In this document: positions 1 through 6,948 of the stretch, piece by piece
Layout: every line of letters starts with the position of its first letter
Position numbering within the stretch: the first letter of the stretch is position 1
Source of the DNA: Bodonicaedibacter sp963693005
GTDB taxonomy: Bacteria; Pseudomonadota; Alphaproteobacteria; UBA6184
NCBI GenBank assembly: GCA_963693005.1
Contig: OY843689.1
Coordinates: 1 to 42,685, forward strand
Direction: 5' to 3'
Length of the DNA: 42,685 nt
Position numbers and translations under genes: made by a program
Notes under the pieces: model-generated
The model's database searches: none
Seen by the model: only the letters and a program-made list of their open reading frames with translations
What the model was told of the DNA's origin: nothing

Positions 1-450
1 GAGCGTCGCGACCCCGAGGTTGTGCCACGCGGCGCCCCACAGGGCCTTCTCCTCGGGCGTCGCGCGAGGGGCCGCCTGGAGCATCGAGATGGCCGCGTCG
101 GCGTAGGCTCCGGCGGCGTCGAACTCTCCGCAACCGTTGGCCGCCGCGCACAGGTTCACCAACGTCGCGGCCGACGGCGCCCCCGCCCCGTCCTCGATCT
201 CATGGGCGGCGGCGATGTGCCCGAGGGCATCCCGTGGGAGGCCGCGGTTGCTGGCGAGGACACCCAGGTTGTTCAGGGTCGTGGCCTTGAGGGCGGAGGC
301 GACGGGGCTCTCCTCGAGCGCCGCGGCCTGGGCCCACGCATCGGCGAGCAACGACTCGGCGCGGTCGTAGTTCTGCTGGTGGCACTCCCGCATCCCCGCC
401 GCGTTGAGCTGCAGCACCGGGTCGTCGTCGTCGGCCCGCACGGTGAGCAT
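1..450 (-). CDS. TPR-like repeat protein, N-terminal part (runs off the left edge)
   Basis: An open frame runs from an ATG at 450 to the window edge without a stop, giving about 150 residues. It is rich in Ala and Leu and has helix-pair spacing typical of tetratricopeptide repeats: segments such as NYDRAESLLADAWAQAAAL, TTLNNLGVLASNRG, ALGHIAAAHEIE and WHNLGVATL resemble TPR/kinesin-light-chain-type repeats. TPR proteins are protein-interaction scaffolds; no specific partner can be named. The start at 450 is chosen because TGTTGCAG lies six bases upstream, the same acceptor-like motif seen before the other genes. An in-frame ATG at 480 would add ten residues but lies upstream of that AG. The C-terminus is outside the window, so length and further domains are unknown. 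Confidence 0.7.
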   Translation of the reverse strand, partial: MLTVRADDDDPVLQLNAAGMRECHQQNYDRAESLLADAWAQAAALEESPVASALKATTLNNLGVLASNRGLPRDALGHIAAAHEIEDGAGAPSAATLVNLCAAANGCGEFDAAGAYADAAISMLQAAPRATPEEKALWGAAWHNLGVATL

Positions 451-517
451 GAACACCTGCAACACAGAGGCATGGAGCATGAGGGCATCACCCAGTCCAC
501 GGTCGCAGATGGGAATG

Positions 518-1018
518 CTACAGGGCCGGCCCCGGAGCTGCGACGCTGCCCTCGGATCCCCGCACGGCGAGCGCGAGGGCGTCCCGGAGAGCCCGGATGG
601 TGTGGGCCGCCGCGGCGTTCTCCGCCAGCCGCCGATGCTCCTCCTGGCGCATGTGCTCCTCGCAGCGGGCGGCGTCGGCCCGGGCGTCGGCGAGCGCGGC
701 CTCTTGGGCAGCTACCTCGTCCTTGGCGGCGGCCAGGAGCACAAGATCCTGCTTGCGGGCAGCGAGGGCCTCCCGCAGCGCCGCCTTGTGGGCCGCGGAG
801 GTCGCAACGGCAGCGTCCGTGGCGGCCTTCTGGGAGACGAGCTCATCTCGGAGCGACGCAGCGGTCAGAGCGTCCGCGTTCGCGGCCGTGTCCGCGGCGG
901 GGGCGGCCAGGAGCCGGCGCTGGTGGAGGGCCACCTCCTCTCGGGCGGCCGCGAGCTGCCGCAGCACGGCGGCGTGCTGAACCTGCAGCAGGGCGAGCTC
1001 CCGGGCTGCCCCCTCCAT
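518..1018 (-). CDS. Coiled-coil protein, unknown function (166 aa)
   Basis: This is a 166-residue, Ala-, Glu-, Arg- and Leu-rich protein that looks almost entirely helical. Heptad-like runs such as ELALLQVQHAAVLRQLAAA and later AAKDEVAAQEAALADARAD predict a long coiled coil. There are no membrane segments, catalytic motifs or signal peptide. The start at 1018 follows GTTGCCGCAG by twelve bases. An upstream open stretch to 1102 would overlap the preceding gene and has no ATG-proximal acceptor, so it was not used. It sits 67 bases from the TPR-like gene and 76 from the TCP10-like gene. A scaffold or cytoskeletal role is possible, but no family is recognised. Confidence 0.7.
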   Translation of the reverse strand: MEGAARELALLQVQHAAVLRQLAAAREEVALHQRRLLAAPAADTAANADALTAASLRDELVSQKAATDAAVATSAAHKAALREALAARKQDLVLLAAAKDEVAAQEAALADARADAARCEEHMRQEEHRRLAENAAAAHTIRALRDALALAVRGSEGSVAAPGPAL

Positions 1019-1094
1019 GAAAGTCAATGGCTGCGGCAACGGCACTCGAGGCGAGCAGGGAGGGCGGTGTGGCAGGGCCCGTGTCAACTGGAGA

Positions 1095-2492
1095 CTACGC
1101 ACTGTCAGCGGGCTGGGGCTCTGGCTCCTCCTCCTTGACCTCCGTCTCGGAGCCCTCCGGGGAGCGGTTGAAGGAGGTCCCGTCGGGGCGCTGGATGATG
1201 GACCACCCGCTGCTGTAGTCGAAGGTGGTCGTCCCGTCCGGCGTCGTCGTCGTCACGTAGTCCTTGGCCGGGTTGCTGAAGACGGTGCGCCCGTCCGGGT
1301 GGACCACGGACTTGGCCCCGTCCGGCTTGTGGAACTCCTGGGCGCCGTCCGAGCGCAGGTAGTACAGGCTCCCGTCGGCCAGGCGCTGCCCCGCCCCGAG
1401 CTCCACCGGCGCCTCGGCCTCCGGCTCCGCAGCCTTGGGGCTCTCGGCCGCCTCCGGCTCAGGGACCGGGGCCTCCTCCTTGGCCGCCGCAGGCTCCTCG
1501 ACGGGCTTGGCCGCCGGCTTGGCGTCGACCTCCGGCTCCACCTCGGGCTCGGCCACGCGCTTCTCCAGCACGGCCCGGACGCGGTCCTTGGCGGACTCCT
1601 CCAGGGCAGTGGTGCGGGCAGCGCGGGCGGCACCACGCTCCGGGGAGGTGTAGTACACCGCGGCGTGGCGGAGCTGGGAGAGGAAGAAGTCCCAGTCGAC
1701 GGAGGCGAGCAGCCGGGCGGTGTACGCCTCGCGCTGGAGGTGCAGGGGCTCGAAGGCACGCTCCCGCAGCGACGGGGCGGGCGGCTGCTCCTTGCGGCGG
1801 GCGGCGCGGGACCAGGCCGCGACCTTCGGGGCGGGCTGCACGACGGAGGCCCACTCGTCCGGGGTGGCGAGGTAGGCGGCGTCCGTGATGTCGAGGGCGA
1901 GCAGCGGGTAGAGACCGAGGGAAAGCGGAGCGACATCGATAGGGGTGTTGACCACCTCCAGGCAGGAGGCCACGTCCACGACGCCGTCCGTCTCCGTCCG
2001 GCGCTTCGACTCCGGGTTCATCACGACCCACGTGACGCCGCCCCCGACGACGTGGGCGCCGCAGAAGAGCGCCATGTCGCGCTGGGCGGCGGCGACGGAG
2101 CCGAAGGCCGCGGTGAGGGCCCGGGCGGCCGCCTCCGGGACGTCGCCCTCCGGGGCGGGGGCGGCGGCGATGGACTGCAGCGCCGTGAATTGAGCGAAGG
2201 TCTGAGCCGCGAGGCGGTGGGCGGCCTGCACCGGCCCGAGCCCCGCGCCGCGGCGGTTGTTGCGGAAGGCGGTGTTGGCGATGATCTCCGCGGTGCTCCC
2301 AGTGGGGGGGACCATGGCCGGGGGGATGGCCGCGAGGGCGGCGGCGAGGCTGCGCTGGGAGTCGAGCATGGCCTGCACACGGCGGTGGAGGGCCGGGGAG
2401 GGCAGCAGCGGCTGCGACCGCTCCGCCTGGGCCGCCACGAGCTGCATCACGTCGCCGTGCGCGACGGGGCGCCGTAGCGACGCGCGGAACAT
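1095..2492 (-). CDS. Protein with C-terminal TCP10/CPAP-like (G-box) repeat (465 aa)
   Basis: The first ~290 residues are a mixed helical region without a recognised fold. Residues ~300-375 are a low-complexity Ala/Pro/Glu/Lys linker. The last ~90 residues carry short beta-strand repeats each opening with (P)DG: DGSLYYLRS, DGAQEFHKP, DGAKSVVHP, DGRTVFSNP, then PDGTTTFDYSSG and PDGTSF. This spacing is that of the T-complex protein 10 C-terminal (G-box) repeat found in CPAP/SAS-4-type centriole proteins and in assorted flagellate proteins. A basal-body or flagellar role is inference from that resemblance only. The start follows CGTTGCACAG by three bases. The C-terminal tail is acidic (EVKEEEPEPQ). 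Confidence 0.8.
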   Translation of the reverse strand: MFRASLRRPVAHGDVMQLVAAQAERSQPLLPSPALHRRVQAMLDSQRSLAAALAAIPPAMVPPTGSTAEIIANTAFRNNRRGAGLGPVQAAHRLAAQTFAQFTALQSIAAAPAPEGDVPEAAARALTAAFGSVAAAQRDMALFCGAHVVGGGVTWVVMNPESKRRTETDGVVDVASCLEVVNTPIDVAPLSLGLYPLLALDITDAAYLATPDEWASVVQPAPKVAAWSRAARRKEQPPAPSLRERAFEPLHLQREAYTARLLASVDWDFFLSQLRHAAVYYTSPERGAARAARTTALEESAKDRVRAVLEKRVAEPEVEPEVDAKPAAKPVEEPAAAKEEAPVPEPEAAESPKAAEPEAEAPVELGAGQRLADGSLYYLRSDGAQEFHKPDGAKSVVHPDGRTVFSNPAKDYVTTTTPDGTTTFDYSSGWSIIQRPDGTSFNRSPEGSETEVKEEEPEPQPADSA

Positions 2493-2582
2493 GCGCTGTG
2501 CAACGTTGGTCTCAGGCAGGGCTCAGGAGGGCGGGGAGCGGGGAGAGGGCATGCATGGAACGGCAATAGCGGCGGCTCGAGG

Positions 2583-2999
2583 CTACGGCCGGAGCGGGCA
2601 GGTCGGGCGGTGGATCCCGGACGACGCCCCGAGGCACTCGCACCGAGGCCCGGCCGTCGCAGCATCCGAGGCGGCGGGTGGTCTGCCGCGGTCCTGGGCA
2701 GCGAGCTCCCGGGCGACGCGGGCGTCCGCCTCCTCGGCCCGGGCCCGGGCGTCGAGGGCGCGGCGCTCGTCGTCGTTCATCTGCCGGGCGATGCGGGCGT
2801 CGCTGGCGTCCGGGGCTCGCTCCGCGGGCGGGAGGTCGCACGGCGGCGGGGCGGGGCCGTCGCGGGGGACCACCGGGGGCGTGCCTTGGACGCTGGTGAC
2901 ATCGCCGTCGTCGGCGACGAAGACGAAGGCGGAGGGGGCGGGGTCGGCCATGTCCCAGGCGTCGCTGCCGACGCTGTCGCGGCGGAGGGGTTCTGACAT
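2583..2999 (-). CDS. Small Cys/His-tailed protein, tandem paralogue A (138 aa)
   Basis: This 138-residue protein of unknown function is plainly paralogous to its upstream neighbour at 3120-3806. Shared features are an N-terminal box (SDAWDMAD then PSAFVFVADD), a variable central helical, Arg/Glu/Ala-rich stretch containing MNDDERRALDARARAEEA, and a nearly invariant C-terminal tail, CECLGASSGIHRPTCPLRP. The tail's C-x-C...H...C spacing could bind a metal ion, but no known zinc fold is recognised. The hydrophobic-then-acidic FVFVADD could be a short binding motif of SUMO- or Atg8-interacting type (inference only). The ATG at 2999 lies four bases after GTGGTGCGCAG. Residues upstream of it in the same frame would need a GTG start and were rejected. 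Confidence 0.75.
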   Translation of the reverse strand: MSEPLRRDSVGSDAWDMADPAPSAFVFVADDGDVTSVQGTPPVVPRDGPAPPPCDLPPAERAPDASDARIARQMNDDERRALDARARAEEADARVARELAAQDRGRPPAASDAATAGPRCECLGASSGIHRPTCPLRP

Positions 3000-3119
3000 C
3001 ACACTGCGCACCACGCACTGCAGGGGGCACGGCCGGGGATCGCAGCACGGGGCTGAGGCAAAGGTGCAGCCGGAAGGGCTGCTGACAGGCGTGTTGGGTG
3101 ACGCGGCCCCACGCCACGA

Positions 3120-3806
3120 TCAGCGGAGCGGGCACGTCGGGCGGTGCATCCCGGACGATGCCCCGAGGCACTCACATTGGCGCGGGCGGCTCTGGTCGCG
3201 CTGCTCGCGGGCCTCGACCTCCAGGATGGCGATGCGGCGGGCGACCTCCTCGTCGTCCATGTGCTGCAGCTCCTTGGCCCGGGCCATGCGGCGGTCCTCG
3301 CGGGCCATGGCGTCGCCGAGCCCCGCGGGGCTGGCCATGCGGAGGAGGCGCTCCCGGGCGGCGATCTCTTCGCGGCGCAGCACCGCGAAGGCGGCGGCCT
3401 CGTCGTCGGTGGCGTTGAGCCGCATGCTCGTCTCCTCGCGCGCCGTCTGCCGCAGCTGCCGCTTGCACTCACGGCACACACGCTTCGCTTCCTCCGCGGC
3501 CGCGGCGTCCAGCGGGCTCGACGTCACGGGCTTGGGCACGGGGGCGGCCTCGGGCTCGGGCGGGCTGGGGGACGCTGCGGGCGGGTCGTCGTGAGGCGGA
3601 GGGGAAGACGCGTTGGGGGTCCCCTCGTCGGACACGGAGTCGCAGTCGTCGACGGGCTGCTCGGGCTCAGGTTGGGCGGTCGCAGCATGGGCCGGGGCTT
3701 GGGCCGGGGGCGGGGGCTGCGAGGCGGCGCGGGCGCGGTCGTCGACCAAGACGAAGGCGGAGGGCGGCACCACCTCGTCGGCGAGGTCCCAGTCGGAGTC
3801 GGACAT
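3120..3806 (-). CDS. Small Cys/His-tailed protein, tandem paralogue B (228 aa)
   Basis: This is the longer member of the tandem pair. It starts with MSDSDWDLADEV and PSAFVLVDD, continues with a ~75-residue Pro/Ala/Glu/Asp-rich low-complexity linker absent from paralogue A, then CRECKRQLRQT (an extra C-x-x-C pair), a helical Arg/Glu/Ala region with HMDDEEVARRIAILE, and the tail CECLGASSGMHRPTCPLR. Termini are conserved while the middle diverged, so the ends are probably the functional parts. The ATG at 3806 follows GCTGTGCACAG by three bases; an upstream GTG extension was rejected. Separation from paralogue A is 120 bases. No database family is recognised. Confidence 0.8.
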   Translation of the reverse strand: MSDSDWDLADEVVPPSAFVLVDDRARAASQPPPPAQAPAHAATAQPEPEQPVDDCDSVSDEGTPNASSPPPHDDPPAASPSPPEPEAAPVPKPVTSSPLDAAAAEEAKRVCRECKRQLRQTAREETSMRLNATDDEAAAFAVLRREEIAARERLLRMASPAGLGDAMAREDRRMARAKELQHMDDEEVARRIAILEVEAREQRDQSRPRQCECLGASSGMHRPTCPLR

Positions 3807-3862
3807 GCTCTGTGCACAGCGATGGGGGCAGGCCACGGCAGACGGTGCTGCTCACCTGGCGC

Positions 3863-4732
3863 TCACAGCTCTTCCACGGGGAAGGGCGCCGCGTTGCCGC
3901 CCCCGCCGGCGACCCCGGTGGCCGCCTCCCACACCCGCTGCAGCTCTAGAACAAAGGCCGCGGCGGCGTCGGCAGCGACGAATCGGAGGGCGGGGGTCGA
4001 GGCGCGGCCGGCGGTGACCTCGACGGTGGTCCGCTGGTCCCGCAGGACCACGCGCTTGAGCTGCGCCACGGGGGCGGCTAGGAGCGGCGCGTCGTCGGCG
4101 TCGAGGGCGGCGGGAGAGTCGCGGCGGAGGACGTAGAGGCGCAGCGTCGAGAGGCAGGGCTGCAGCAGGCGCCCCGCCTCGTCCGTCGCCCAGCCGTGCC
4201 ACTGGTACACCTCCGGCCCGGGCACCACGGACGCCTCGAGGCGCTCGTGCCAGTAGTTGCGCACGACGCTGCGGTAGAGGAGCGCCCACTCGTCGCGGGC
4301 GTACTCCGACGCCGGGACGTACTGCCGGGCCCGGAGCTGCCACGGGCCGCTGAGCTGCTTCGCCCCTGGGGAGGCGTCGACGAGCCGCGCCACGACGTCG
4401 GTCGGCGAAGCCTTGCGCTGTGGCTTGTCGCTGAGGAAGACGACGGCGAAGCCTGCGCCCTGCAGGACGACGTCCACCACGCGGCTGTGCGGCATGCGCC
4501 ACAGCAGCGACGAGGGGCGGGGCTCAGGGGCGGGGGCGTCGTCCGCCGGGGCGGGGTCGGTATGGCTCCGGAGCTTGCACGTGGCGTGGGTGCAGAGGAC
4601 GACCTCCGTGAAGGGCGAGCCCGGGGCCGGGACCGGCTGGGACTTGCCGAGCTTCGGGAGGCGGCCGCTCGTGACGAAGATGTCGCCGTGGTCGCGGAGC
4701 ACAGGGACGACGCGGAAGGCCCCGCCGCTCAT
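3863..4732 (-). CDS. Hypothetical protein, possibly PH-like fold (289 aa)
   Basis: This soluble protein has no signal peptide and no obvious membrane span. The C-terminal third alternates strands and ends in an amphipathic helix (TPALRFVAADAAAAFVLELQ then RVWEAATG) after a strand pair around VVLRDQRTTVEV. That arrangement resembles the end of a pleckstrin-homology-type domain, but the match is weak. The central part is Trp/Tyr-rich (WALLYRSVVRNYWHERLEAS, VYQWHGWATDEAGR). The ATG at 4732 sits two bases after GCTGTGGCAG. The same frame continues upstream only as Pro/Arg-rich sequence typical of non-coding GC-rich DNA, so the short form is preferred. Lipid or protein binding is conceivable; no function is assigned. 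Confidence 0.7.
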   Translation of the reverse strand: MSGGAFRVVPVLRDHGDIFVTSGRLPKLGKSQPVPAPGSPFTEVVLCTHATCKLRSHTDPAPADDAPAPEPRPSSLLWRMPHSRVVDVVLQGAGFAVVFLSDKPQRKASPTDVVARLVDASPGAKQLSGPWQLRARQYVPASEYARDEWALLYRSVVRNYWHERLEASVVPGPEVYQWHGWATDEAGRLLQPCLSTLRLYVLRRDSPAALDADDAPLLAAPVAQLKRVVLRDQRTTVEVTAGRASTPALRFVAADAAAAFVLELQRVWEAATGVAGGGGNAAPFPVEEL

Positions 4733-4860
4733 GGCTGCCACAGCGCACGTCACGCCGCCCACAAACACTCGGGGCCTTGGGGCAGGGACGAGGGGCAGTG
4801 CGAAGGGTAGGATGACACGACAAAGGGCGCCTGCGACCACGGCAGGGCCGGCCCCCGAGG

Positions 4861-5106
4861 CTATATGTCGCCGCGGGGTTCGCGGGGGCTCTGGGAGGCA
4901 AAGGGCACGAGGGCGGGCAGCCCGCAGGTGGCGCCGCACGATGCTCTGTGCACGGGGCTCACGCTAGGCTTCTCGGCGCGGCGGGCCAGAGGCAGCAGCG
5001 GCGCCTGTTGGCTCACCGCCACCGGCTCTGCGACCCTGGGAGCTTGCGTGCTCACCGGCAACGGTGGGAGGGACGCCACGAGAGTGCGGCGCTGCAGCAC
5101 CATCAT
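4861..5106 (-). CDS. Possible small protein (81 aa), uncertain
   Basis: This short frame occupies what would otherwise be the longest gap of the window (673 bases). It was noticed because TTGTGGGCACAG lies two bases before its ATG-ATG pair at 5106, matching the acceptor-like motif of neighbouring genes. The product begins MMVLQRRTLVASLPPLPVS, is Pro/Ala/Val-rich, has no recognised domain and ends RGDI. Third codon positions are mostly G or C, like the neighbours, though that is weak evidence in such GC-rich DNA. It could equally be 3' untranslated sequence of the IMPDH/GMPR-family gene. Homologues or ribosome footprints would be needed to accept it. Confidence 0.35.
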   Translation of the reverse strand: MMVLQRRTLVASLPPLPVSTQAPRVAEPVAVSQQAPLLPLARRAEKPSVSPVHRASCGATCGLPALVPFASQSPREPRGDI

Positions 5107-5405
5107 TGCTGTGCCCACAAGCAGTGTCCACGGGGCACACGGGCCATGGGCCATGGGCGGTGACCGGAGTCGTAGGGGATCAAGGAGACAGGGTTTTGCC
5201 CCTGACAAAGGGATAACTTGGCGATCCGTCTCGCGGAAGTCCATGGGGCGACCAGGGTAGCAGGGCCGCCCGCAAGCACGCGAGCCGCAATGGCGCGGAG
5301 GAAGGAGCGTTGGATGGTCCGGGGAAGCAACACCTAGAAAAACAGCTCTAGAGCTTTACTAACTAGAGCTTTACTGACTAGAGCTTTACGGCTCGAGCCC
5401 GCTGA
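5107..5405 (-). other. Non-coding stretch downstream of the IMPDH/GMPR-family gene
   Basis: About 300 bases carry no ATG-started frame with gene-like features. The right end holds the 15-base repeat array described separately. The rest is ordinary mixed sequence, and I see no tRNA, snRNA or hairpin that I can defend. It most likely serves as 3' untranslated and intergenic sequence. Confidence 0.5.
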
Positions 5406-5417
5406 CTAGAGCTTGCT
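5346..5417 (-). repeat. Tandem ~15-base repeats copying the gene's last codons and stop
   Basis: On the coding strand the final codons AGC AAG CTC TAG are followed by a divergent copy and then three close copies with the core AAAGCTCTAG, spaced 15 bases apart (AAAGCTCTAGTCAGT, AAAGCTCTAGTTAGT and a final partial copy). The array therefore begins inside the Ser-Lys-Leu-stop coding sequence and extends into the 3' untranslated region. In the reading frame of the gene the downstream copies read Lys-Ala-Leu-Val-Ser repeatedly, with the next in-frame stop 69 bases after the normal one. Slippage-type duplication of the gene's end is the simplest explanation. Confidence 0.8.
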
Positions 5418-6866
5418 GATGTCGTGGGAGCCGCTCTCCTTGAGGCCTGCCCCCGTCATGCGGATGAACTCGCACTGCTGCCGCATCCCGCGCAGGTCGC
5501 GGGCGCCGCAGTAGGAGATGCCACTGCGGAGGCCGCCGACGAGCTGCTGGACGATGGGGCCGACGGGCCCCTTGTACGGGACGTTGCCCTCGACCCCCTC
5601 CGGGACCATGCTCATGAAGACGTCGCTGTCGGCCTGCTGCTCGCGCTGGGCCTTGGAGATGTTCGCCCCGTAGCCCGCCATGCCGCGGATGATCTTGACC
5701 TTCTTCCCGTCCTTGACCAGCACCTGCCCGGGGCTCTCGTCGGTGCCGGCGATCATGTTCCCGAGCATCACGACGTCCGCCCCGGCCGCGATGGCCTTCC
5801 CGATGTCCCCCGCCGTGCGCACGCCGCCGTCGGCGATGACAGGGATCTCGGCCGGCCCGGCGACGCTGGCGACGTCCATGATGGCCGTGAGCTGCGGGAC
5901 GCCCGCCCCGGCCACGAGGCGGGTGATGCAGATGCTGCCCGGGCCGACGCCGATCTTGAGGCCGTCGGCGCCCGCGGCGATGAGGTCGCGGGCCCCCTCC
6001 GCGGTGGCGATGTTGCCGGCGACGACGTCGATGTGCTTCGTCATCGGGCTGCTCTTGAGCTGCTGCAGCATGTCGATGCACAGGTCGCTGTGCCCGTGGG
6101 CGATGTCGATGACCAGCACGTCCACGCCGGCCGCGACGAGGGCCTCGGCCCGGGCCATGTCGCCGGCCTTGACGCCGATGGCGGCCCCGACGAGGAGGCG
6201 GCCGCGGCGGTCCATGGAGGCGTTGCGGTTGCTCGTGAGCTTGCGCACGTCGCTGGCGGTGATGAGGCCGTTGAGCTTCCCGTCCGGGGTGGCGATGGGG
6301 AGGTTGCTCATGCGGTGGCGGTGCATCAGCTCGCGCACCGAGGCCAGCGAGACGTCGCGCGAGGGGGCGAGCACGAGCTTGTCGCGCGGGGTCATGAGGT
6401 CCTTCACCCGGGCGTCCCCGGCGGCGAACTGGAGGTCGGAGTAGGTGAGCATCCCGCACAGGGTGCCGTCGTCGTCCACCACCATGAGCGACCCCACACC
6501 GCCGCGGCGGCCCTCCCAGTGCAGCCCCTCGACGGCCTCGTCCTTGGAGGCCTCCGGGCTGATGGTGCGGGGCTCGTCGACGATGAAGGACTGGGCGCGC
6601 TTCACCTTGCGCACCATGTCGACCTGCTCCTCGGTGCTGCAGAAGCGGTGCAGGATGCCGATGCCGCCCTCGCGGGCCATGGCGACGGCCATCTGGGCCT
6701 CGCAGACGGTGTCCATGTTGCTGGCGACGATGGGGGCCTGCAGGTGGACGTTGCGGCTGATGCGGGAGGCGGACGACACCTCACGGCGGCTCTTGACGGG
6801 CGACCGCTTCGGGACGAGCAGCACGTCGTCGTAGGTCAGCCCGGTGCGGATGGGACGGTTCGCCAT
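5406..6866 (-). CDS. IMP dehydrogenase / GMP reductase family enzyme with CBS pair and C-terminal SKL
   Basis: This is a full-length (486 aa) purine-nucleotide TIM-barrel enzyme. It has the N-terminal TYDDVLLVP motif, two CBS domains at about residues 95-210, the phosphate-binding and catalytic loop GVGPGSICITR (Cys ~313), and GGLRSGISYCGA near the end. IMPDH oxidises IMP to XMP; GMP reductase converts GMP to IMP. The flap after IIRGMAGYGAN reads AQREQQ and lacks the Arg-Tyr pair that IMPDH uses to activate water, so GMP reductase of the CBS-containing kinetoplastid type is a real alternative. The protein ends SHDISKL, a type 1 peroxisome/glycosome signal, consistent with glycosomal purine salvage in kinetoplastids. 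The ATG at 6866 lies ten bases after CGTTGCCCGCCCAG. The family call is secure; the exact reaction is open. Confidence 0.95.
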   Translation of the reverse strand: MANRPIRTGLTYDDVLLVPKRSPVKSRREVSSASRISRNVHLQAPIVASNMDTVCEAQMAVAMAREGGIGILHRFCSTEEQVDMVRKVKRAQSFIVDEPRTISPEASKDEAVEGLHWEGRRGGVGSLMVVDDDGTLCGMLTYSDLQFAAGDARVKDLMTPRDKLVLAPSRDVSLASVRELMHRHRMSNLPIATPDGKLNGLITASDVRKLTSNRNASMDRRGRLLVGAAIGVKAGDMARAEALVAAGVDVLVIDIAHGHSDLCIDMLQQLKSSPMTKHIDVVAGNIATAEGARDLIAAGADGLKIGVGPGSICITRLVAGAGVPQLTAIMDVASVAGPAEIPVIADGGVRTAGDIGKAIAAGADVVMLGNMIAGTDESPGQVLVKDGKKVKIIRGMAGYGANISKAQREQQADSDVFMSMVPEGVEGNVPYKGPVGPIVQQLVGGLRSGISYCGARDLRGMRQQCEFIRMTGAGLKESGSHDISKL

Positions 6867-6948
6867 GGCGTGGTAGCTGGGCGGGCAACGCACACGTCAC
6901 GGAGCATGGAGCATGGATGGTCCGACAACACTCACAGGAGGCGCACCC

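Noticed and set aside
5195..5235. A short stretch with GGGATAACTTGGC slightly resembling a conserved large-subunit rRNA segment
   Set aside because: The similarity covers only about a dozen bases with no rRNA sequence on either side; chance is the better explanation.
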